Shown: positions 58,971 to 64,000 of the stretch, in pieces
Layout: each line of letters starts with the position of its first letter
Numbering within the stretch: position 1 is the first letter of the stretch
The notes under the pieces: generated by a model
What the model saw: the letters and a program-made list of their open reading frames with translations, nothing else
The model's database searches: none
Told to the model about the DNA's origin: nothing
Translations under genes and position numbers: made by a program
Assembly: GCA_002355455.1 (NCBI GenBank)
Contig: AP017375.1
Coordinates: forward strand, 4,021,640 to 4,085,639
DNA: 64,000 nucleotides
Direction of reading: 5' to 3'
DNA from: Stanieria sp. NIES-3757
GTDB lineage: Bacteria > Cyanobacteriota > Cyanobacteriia > Cyanobacteriales > Xenococcaceae

Positions 58971-59657
58971 ATGCCTGTAAATGATTTAGAGATAGATATT
59001 GCTACTTATATCGATCATGCCTTGCTTAAACCCACTGCTACTACTCCAGAAGTAGTCAAGTGTTGCGAGGAAGCTTTACAATTTAATTTTCCTGCGGTTT
59101 GTATTTATCCTACTGCTGTTCGGCAAGCTGCCGAAATCCTCCATGGCCAAAAAACTCAGGTATGTACTGTCATCGGTTTCCCTACAGGGGCAACAACTTC
59201 AGCTACTAAGCTCTATGAAGCACAAGAAGCAGTAGACAATGGCGCGACAGAACTAGACGTAGTAATTAACTTAGGTTGGTTAAAGCTAGGGGAATCAGAC
59301 AAAATTTATCAAGAAATTGCTCAAATTTGTGAAGAGACAAGAAGCGTTGTTAAAGCTATTCTGGAAACTTCCTTACTGACTCCTACAGAAATAAGATTAG
59401 CAGCTGAAATCTGTATGGATGCTGGCGCAGCTTACCTTAAAACCAGTACAGGATGGGTTGGCGGTGCAACGGTAGCTGATGTGCAATTATTAAGGGAAAT
59501 CTCTAAGGGCAGAGTAGGGATTAAAGCTTCTGGAGGAATTAGAACAATTCAACAAGCAATTGAATTGATTCAAGCAGGAGCAACCAGACTAGGCACATCT
59601 CGCGGGATTGATTTAATTCGTCAACGAGAGCAGGAATTTAATAATTCTCCAACATGA
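58971..59657 (+). CDS. deoC: Deoxyribose-phosphate aldolase
   Basis: A 228-residue class I aldolase that cleaves 2-deoxyribose-5-phosphate to glyceraldehyde-3-phosphate and acetaldehyde. [38 protein letters not shown] and AYLKTSTGW with the Schiff-base Lys are all present, as is KASGGIRT. Its stop overlaps the recO start by 4 bp (ATGA), so the two are translationally coupled. Confidence 0.97.
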   Translation: MPVNDLEIDIATYIDHALLKPTATTPEVVKCCEEALQFNFPAVCIYPTAVRQAAEILHGQKTQVCTVIGFPTGATTSATKLYEAQEAVDNGATELDVVINLGWLKLGESDKIYQEIAQICEETRSVVKAILETSLLTPTEIRLAAEICMDAGAAYLKTSTGWVGGATVADVQLLREISKGRVGIKASGGIRTIQQAIELIQAGATRLGTSRGIDLIRQREQEFNNSPT

Positions 59658-60538
59658 ATCAAACCTATAAAGCAACGGGAATCAATCTAAAAGGAATGCC
59701 ACTAGGGGAAACAGACCGCTTAGTGACAATTTTAACTGCTGAATTTGGTTTAATTAGTGCGATCGCTCCTGGGGCAAGAAAATATAAATCTCGCTTAAGA
59801 GGTAGAAGTGAGTTATTTGTAATTAATGAATTACTAATAGTTAAAGGACGATCTTTAGATAAGATCATTCAAGCAGACACAATTTATACTTATCCAGGTT
59901 TAAGTCAGGAACTGGGAAAATTAACTGCTGCCCAATATTTAGCAGAATTAGTTCTGAGTTTAGCTTTAAGCGAACAGTCTCAACTCGAATTATACGAACT
60001 ACTCAAAGAACATTTACGCAGAATCGAACAAATAAACAATCAATTAAATATTTATGCTTACCTAGCTCAAGCAGTATTTCATTTTTTAGCACTAGCAGGA
60101 ATTGCTCCTCAAGTTTATACTTGTTGTCTAAGTCAAAAGTTGCTTTTACCCAATTTTGTTCATTCTAATTGGCAAGTTGGTTTTAGTTTTTTGAGTGGTG
60201 GAATTGTCGATTTGTCTCTTTTAAATTTGCCTCAACAAAACGGCTCAACCAAATCTAATAATTTTAATATTATTGCTCAAAAATATCATAATAATAATTA
60301 TTTTACTCACCCAATTAACTATAAAATAAATGGATTAGAATTAAATATAATTCAGAACCTAAGTGGTGAAAATTTACCAGCTCCAGAATCAATTAATTAT
60401 CCTAATTTTTCAGTTGATTCTCTTAATTTGGCTTGGATTAGAATCGAGCGAATTTTGAGAGAATACGCTGAATATCATTTGGGTAATTCTATACGTTCTG
60501 CTAAATTAATAGATGAATTATATCTAGTAGAATTTTAA
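59654..60538 (+). CDS. recO: DNA repair protein RecO
   Basis: A 294-residue Rec[25 protein letters not shown] is the N-terminal OB fold; [23 protein letters not shown] follows. RecO loads RecA onto SSB-coated DNA with RecR. The usual zinc-finger cysteines of the C-terminal domain are not obvious (only a CC pair near residue 157). A low-complexity Asn-rich insert (about 195-218) is unusual but in frame. Coupled to deoC. Confidence 0.93.
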   Translation: MNQTYKATGINLKGMPLGETDRLVTILTAEFGLISAIAPGARKYKSRLRGRSELFVINELLIVKGRSLDKIIQADTIYTYPGLSQELGKLTAAQYLAELVLSLALSEQSQLELYELLKEHLRRIEQINNQLNIYAYLAQAVFHFLALAGIAPQVYTCCLSQKLLLPNFVHSNWQVGFSFLSGGIVDLSLLNLPQQNGSTKSNNFNIIAQKYHNNNYFTHPINYKINGLELNIIQNLSGENLPAPESINYPNFSVDSLNLAWIRIERILREYAEYHLGNSIRSAKLIDELYLVEF

Positions 60539-60589
60539 AAATCAATGGTTAGTTAATAACTGTAGTTTAACTAAGTTGAATAAAGTAGA

Positions 60590-61987
60590 ATGCGACTATC
60601 GGAATCCAATCAAAAAAATGAAAAAACTGTAAATAAAATAGCAGAAAATTCTTATCAATATTCTTCTGAACCAAATGCAAATCAAGGATTTATTCCTGTC
60701 CTCAAAAACAAACGTTTTTTAACTTTGTGGAGTGGGCAAATCTTTTCCCAACTGGCAGATAAAATTTATCTGGTTTTAATGATTGCGATTATTTCCAGTC
60801 AGTTTCAAGAACCAAATCAACCAATCGGTCGTTGGGTATCTCCAATTATGGTAGCTTTTACGATTCCTGCGGTTTTGTTTGGTTCTTTAGCAGGAGTTTA
60901 TGTAGACCGCTGGTCAAAAAAAGCTGTATTAGTTGCTTCTAATCTGCTGAGAGGAATTTTGGTATTGTTTTTACCACCCTTGTTATGGTTAGCCCAAGAG
61001 CAAAACTACAATTTAGGACAATTGCCTTTAGGATTTTTGCTGATGTTGGGGATTACTTTTTTAGTTTCGACTCTAACTCAATTTTTTGCGCCAGCCGAAC
61101 AAGCGGTAATTCCACTGATTGTCAAGCGAGATCATCTGCTAGCAGCCAATTCTCTTTATACTACGACCATGATGGCATTGCTCATTGTTGGGTTTGCAGT
61201 AGGAGAGCCTTTATTAGCAGTAACTGAAACTTTAGCCCAACATTTAGGATTACCCTGGCAAATTGGCAAAGAATTATTAGTAGGCAGTGCTTATGCGATC
61301 GCAGGAATTCTATTAATTGCTCTCAAAACAGGGGAAAAACAACAAGACCTTTCTCCAGAAACTCCTCATGTCTTTCAAGATATCTGGGACGGAATCAAAT
61401 ATTTAGGCAAAAATAGTCGTGTCCGCAATGCCTTGGTTCAGTTAGTTATCCTTTTTTCAGTTTTTGCTGCCTTGGCTGTCTTAGCGGTTAGTATGGCGGA
61501 TAAAATTCCCCAAATTGAAGCAGCCCAGTTTGGTATTTTGCTTGCTTCTGCGGGCGTAGGAATGGCTACTAGTGCTGCAATTTTAGGTCATGGAGGTCAA
61601 AAATTTACCCACACCGAATTAAGTTTAGTTGGTTCTTTTGGGGTGGCTATTTCTTTGGTAGGTTTGTCTTGGTCTACTCAAAACCTCTGGTTAGCTTTAA
61701 TTATGACAACTTTATTAGGAGGATTTGCTGCTTTAGTAGGTATTCCAATGCAAACTACTATCCAGTCAGAAACTCCTCCAGATATGCGCGGTAAAGTCTT
61801 TGGGCTACAAAACAATGCGGTTAATATTGCTTTGTCTCTTCCTTTGGTTTTAGCTGCCGAAGCCGAAGCTAGATTCGGATTAGAGTCAGTATTTTTTGGT
61901 TTAGCAGCTTTAGCTCTAGTAGGAGGGGTCTTAACCTGGTATATTTCCCATACAGGCAAAATCAATCTGAATAAAGTTGACAAATAG
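60590..61987 (+). CDS. Major facilitator superfamily transporter
   Basis: A 465-residue protein with a 45-residue polar N-terminus and about 12 helices. FLTLWSGQIFSQLADKIYLVLM begins helix 1, GVYVDRWSKKAVLVASNLLRG is the conserved loop between helices 2 and 3, and DMRGKVFGLQNNAVNIALSL a later loop. It resembles the enterobactin-exporter-like MFS group, suggesting an efflux role. Substrate unknown. It follows recO by 51 bp. Confidence 0.88.
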   Translation: MRLSESNQKNEKTVNKIAENSYQYSSEPNANQGFIPVLKNKRFLTLWSGQIFSQLADKIYLVLMIAIISSQFQEPNQPIGRWVSPIMVAFTIPAVLFGSLAGVYVDRWSKKAVLVASNLLRGILVLFLPPLLWLAQEQNYNLGQLPLGFLLMLGITFLVSTLTQFFAPAEQAVIPLIVKRDHLLAANSLYTTTMMALLIVGFAVGEPLLAVTETLAQHLGLPWQIGKELLVGSAYAIAGILLIALKTGEKQQDLSPETPHVFQDIWDGIKYLGKNSRVRNALVQLVILFSVFAALAVLAVSMADKIPQIEAAQFGILLASAGVGMATSAAILGHGGQKFTHTELSLVGSFGVAISLVGLSWSTQNLWLALIMTTLLGGFAALVGIPMQTTIQSETPPDMRGKVFGLQNNAVNIALSLPLVLAAEAEARFGLESVFFGLAALALVGGVLTWYISHTGKINLNKVDK

Positions 61988-62057
61988 CATAATAAATTGT
62001 CATTTATTAATGTTTAGTAACTTTATTTTTTGTCGCTTTTTACAAAAGAGCATCTGA

Positions 62058-63197
62058 ATGCATATCGCTTGGTTGGGAAAAAAATCGCCATTTTGTGGCA
62101 ACGTCACTTATGGTCGAGAAATAACAAACTCACTACTAGACCGAGGTCATCAGGTCAGTTTCCTGCACTTCGCTCAAGAAGAAAGTCAACAAGAAAGCTG
62201 GCCCAATTGTCCAGAAGTGTTTTTACCGTTTATTTATAAATCACAGGTTTATACCATTCCTACACTCAAATCGAGTAAAGTTTTAATGCGATCGCTCAAA
62301 GAACTAAGACCAGATTTAGTTCATGCTTCTTTGACTCTTTCGCCTCTGGATTTTTTATTACCAGAAATTTGTGAAGAACTTAACTTACCTTTAGTAGCGA
62401 CTTTTCATCCCGCCTTTGATAGCAAAATTCGCAACCTCAAATCTAGTACTCAATATCTTACTTATCAACTTTATGCCCCGTTTTTAGCCCGCTACGATTG
62501 CGTAATAGTTTTTTCTGAGATTCAAAAAGATATGTTGATTAAATTAGGAGTACCAGACAAACGAGTAGCTGTAATTCCCAATGGGGTAGACGAACAAAAA
62601 TATTCTCCTGGTTATTCTAATCTTAAGTACCAACTAAAGACCAAACATCTTTTTTTATATCAGGGGCGGATCGCAACCGAAAAAAACGTCGAAGCCCTCC
62701 TTAAAGCTTGGAAATACTGTCCGATGGGAGAGGATTGTAAATTATTAATTGTGGGCGATGGCCCTCTAAGAGCTTCTCTTCAACCTGCTTATGGCGAAGA
62801 ATATAATATTGTTTGGTTTGGTTTTGTTCCGGAAGAAGAACGTCGCATTGATATCCTTCGGGCTGCGGATGTTTTTATTCTGCCCTCTTTGGTAGAAGGC
62901 TTATCTCTTTCTCTACTAGAAGCCATGTCTTGCGCGATCGCATCTATCGCTACTGATGCAGGGGCTGATGGCGAAGTTTTAAGTGGTGGTGCAGGGATTG
63001 TGATTGACACTCAAGGAGTAACTACCCAATTAAAAACGCTTCTGCCTCTGTTTCGAGATCATCCTGAAATGACTAATTTATTGGGACAAAAGGGTAGACA
63101 ACGAGTTTTAGCTAAATATACCCTTAGTCAAAATTTAACTAGGCTAGAACATCTTTATGCGGAGGTTTTAGAAAAAAGAGAGTTTCAGCTAATCTAA
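62058..63197 (+). CDS. Family 4 glycosyltransferase
   Basis: A 379-residue GT-B enzyme. The N-terminal domain begins MHIAWLGKKSPFCGNVTYGR; the C-terminal domain has IPNGVDEQKYSPG, LYQGRIATEKNVEALLKAW and FILPSLVEGLSLSLLEAMSC with the ExxxxxxxE nucleotide-sugar motif. It resembles sulfolipid- and glycolipid-type transferases (SqdX-like group), but the acceptor cannot be told. A MITE lies 10 bp after its stop. Confidence 0.9.
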   Translation: MHIAWLGKKSPFCGNVTYGREITNSLLDRGHQVSFLHFAQEESQQESWPNCPEVFLPFIYKSQVYTIPTLKSSKVLMRSLKELRPDLVHASLTLSPLDFLLPEICEELNLPLVATFHPAFDSKIRNLKSSTQYLTYQLYAPFLARYDCVIVFSEIQKDMLIKLGVPDKRVAVIPNGVDEQKYSPGYSNLKYQLKTKHLFLYQGRIATEKNVEALLKAWKYCPMGEDCKLLIVGDGPLRASLQPAYGEEYNIVWFGFVPEEERRIDILRAADVFILPSLVEGLSLSLLEAMSCAIASIATDAGADGEVLSGGAGIVIDTQGVTTQLKTLLPLFRDHPEMTNLLGQKGRQRVLAKYTLSQNLTRLEHLYAEVLEKREFQLI

Positions 63198-63207
63198 AAT
63201 CCAATTA

Positions 63208-63425
63208 GGGCTTGCTAAAAAACTTAGATTCGATAAGATATCTCTCCAAAAGCTATTAACTATATGCTTTTAGCTTTTGGCTTTTGGCTTTCCAGAAGAA
63301 TGGGCAAAGAATCTTGTTTAAGGCAAGAAAATTTGAGCGCTCCAGGGAAAAACCTTGCACTTTTTCAAGTTAAATATCTCTCAAACTGTTTCTCAATAAT
63401 ACTTTGTGACTTATTCAGCAAGCCC
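63208..63425. mobile_element. MITE-like element with inverted repeats and target duplication
   Basis: A 218-bp element bounded by GGGCTTGCTAAAAAA (63208-63222) and its inverted partner at 63411-63425 (reads GGGCTTGCTGAATAA on the other strand; 13 of 15 match). It is flanked on both sides by the direct repeat CAATTA (63202-63207 and 63426-63431), a 6-bp target duplication. No transposase fits inside. An inverted heptamer array (TTTTGGC units) lies near 63268-63290. Confidence 0.85.
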
Positions 63426-63431
63426 CAATTA

Positions 63432-63800
63432 AATAGTTCTAAAAATAAAAATTAGAAGGCGTTTATTAGTAAACCTATCAAATTTCACGTCTCTACAACT
63501 TTAAAATAATCGATTTTTGTCAAAGGCAAAAAAACTTACTAGCGCGATCGCTCTTGTAATTATAATCAATTTTTTTGTCTTCTTCTAGACTAATTTGTTT
63601 TGTCGTGCTAATCGACTCAAATTTAAATGAATGTGTTTTATAAGTATATAAACATATAAATACTTAACACAAAATAATATTCAGACTGAGAGTTACTAGA
63701 AAAAAATAACTGAATTATAAAAAAATAGTTATATTTTTTTTGTCTCAGGGAATACTAGAGATCTACAGGTAATTTATATTGAACCTTAATAGATTTTTAA
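63432..63800. other. 369-bp intergenic region, no gene seen
   Basis: AT-rich spacer. A HIP1 octamer is at 63543-63550 and TAATTTGTTTTGTCGTG follows. No ORF, terminator or RNA gene is recognised. It presumably holds the promoter of the partial gene that follows. Confidence 0.35.
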
Positions 63801-64000
63801 ATGAGTAATTTTAACAATTCAATTCATGCTTTCAGTTCGATGCCAGAGCGATCGCAATTTAAACTTGTACAGTATTTTTCCCTAACAAATGTATTAGCTT
63901 TTCTAATTTCAATTCTGTTTTTAATTGCATTTTATCGCCACCAATCATTAATTATTTTAGTTAATAGTCTTATTTTAAATTTACTCTATTTGGTTCTTTT
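63801..64000 (+). CDS. N-terminal part of a membrane sensor protein (cut by window edge)
   Basis: An ORF opens at ATG 63801 and runs to the end of the window (66 codons, no stop). It has a polar start with PERSQFKLVQYFSLTNVLAF and two hydrophobic stretches (LISILFLIAFY and SLIILVNSLILNLLYLVLF). The SQFKLVQYFSLT ... FYR pattern is common at the start of cyanobacterial membrane sensors (HAMP plus histidine kinase or GGDEF). The class cannot be decided from this part. Confidence 0.6.
   Translation, partial: MSNFNNSIHAFSSMPERSQFKLVQYFSLTNVLAFLISILFLIAFYRHQSLIILVNSLILNLLYLVL

Noticed and set aside
63264-63455. 63-codon ORF near the right end
   Set aside because: It lies almost wholly within the MITE, has low-complexity heptamer-derived residues at its start and no family resemblance.

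Overview
The window is chromosomal DNA of a low-GC cyanobacterium. The evidence is the many HIP1 octamers (GCGATCGC), genes for oxygenic photosynthesis and its pigments (acsF, cruP, a PAM68-family factor, cpeY/cpeZ, phytyl-naphthoquinone methyltransferase, an RbcR-type regulator) and cyanobacterium-specific families (COP23, GUN4, a 4-Cys Ser/Thr kinase). The gene content and AT-rich spacers suggest a large-genome coccoid or pleurocapsalean type such as Stanieria, but this genus guess is weak. There is no rRNA operon, CRISPR array, phage or complete insertion sequence; one tRNA gene, tRNA-Thr(UGU), is present.

Layout. 0.1-8 kb: NnrU/Z-ISO-like protein, RbcR-type LysR regulator, membrane Ser/Thr kinase, tRNA-Thr, NarL-type response regulator, nitroreductase, ligA, and a decayed leuB fragment. 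8.3-11.8 kb: one isolated single-module NRPS with an unusual adenylation pocket. 11.8-20.3 kb: argG, a DUF2064 glycosyltransferase, accD, a secreted curlin-like repeat protein, an HI0933-type flavoprotein, rpsO-PAM68 and aroF. 20.3-30.6 kb: small membrane proteins, a TauE-type exporter, GH38 alpha-mannosidase, CYTH protein, inositol-monophosphatase family protein, ABC permease, histidine kinase and larE. 30.8-39.1 kb: acsF, a diguanylate cyclase, a DUF445 protein, menG, then a COP23 / trypsin-like protease / trypsin-GUN4 gene set and a YjbQ protein. 39.2-49.1 kb: cytoplasmic alpha-amylase, DUF1003 protein, a divergent TRAP transporter locus, cruP, SirB1 protein, glycosyltransferase and DUF2237 protein. 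49.2-64 kb: a voltage-gated-type K+ channel, tyrA, ilvB, cpeY-cpeZ-phosphopantetheinyl transferase, class I aldolase, alpha/beta hydrolase, deoC-recO, MFS transporter, GT4 glycosyltransferase, a non-autonomous transposon (MITE) and the start of a membrane protein cut by the window edge.

How the genes fit together. Most are housekeeping genes in short operons: rpsO-PAM68 (translation and photosystem II assembly), deoC-recO, the TRAP permease pair opposite its binding protein, and ilvB followed by tyrA (amino acid synthesis). cpeY and cpeZ imply that the organism makes, or recently made, phycoerythrin, although no phycoerythrin structural genes lie here. The phosphopantetheinyl transferase 7 bp behind cpeZ could prime the carrier domain of the NRPS at 8.3 kb as well as the fatty-acid carrier protein.

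The best candidates for undescribed biology are the COP23/protease/protease-GUN4 set, the lone NRPS module whose amino-group-anchoring Asp is replaced by Val, and the curlin-like secreted protein. Smaller items are zinc-ribbon tails on acetolactate synthase and on the K+ channel, a 38-residue membrane protein, a leuB remnant, and several families of short dispersed repeats, one of which appears to have been captured as the coding start of a TRAP permease subunit.
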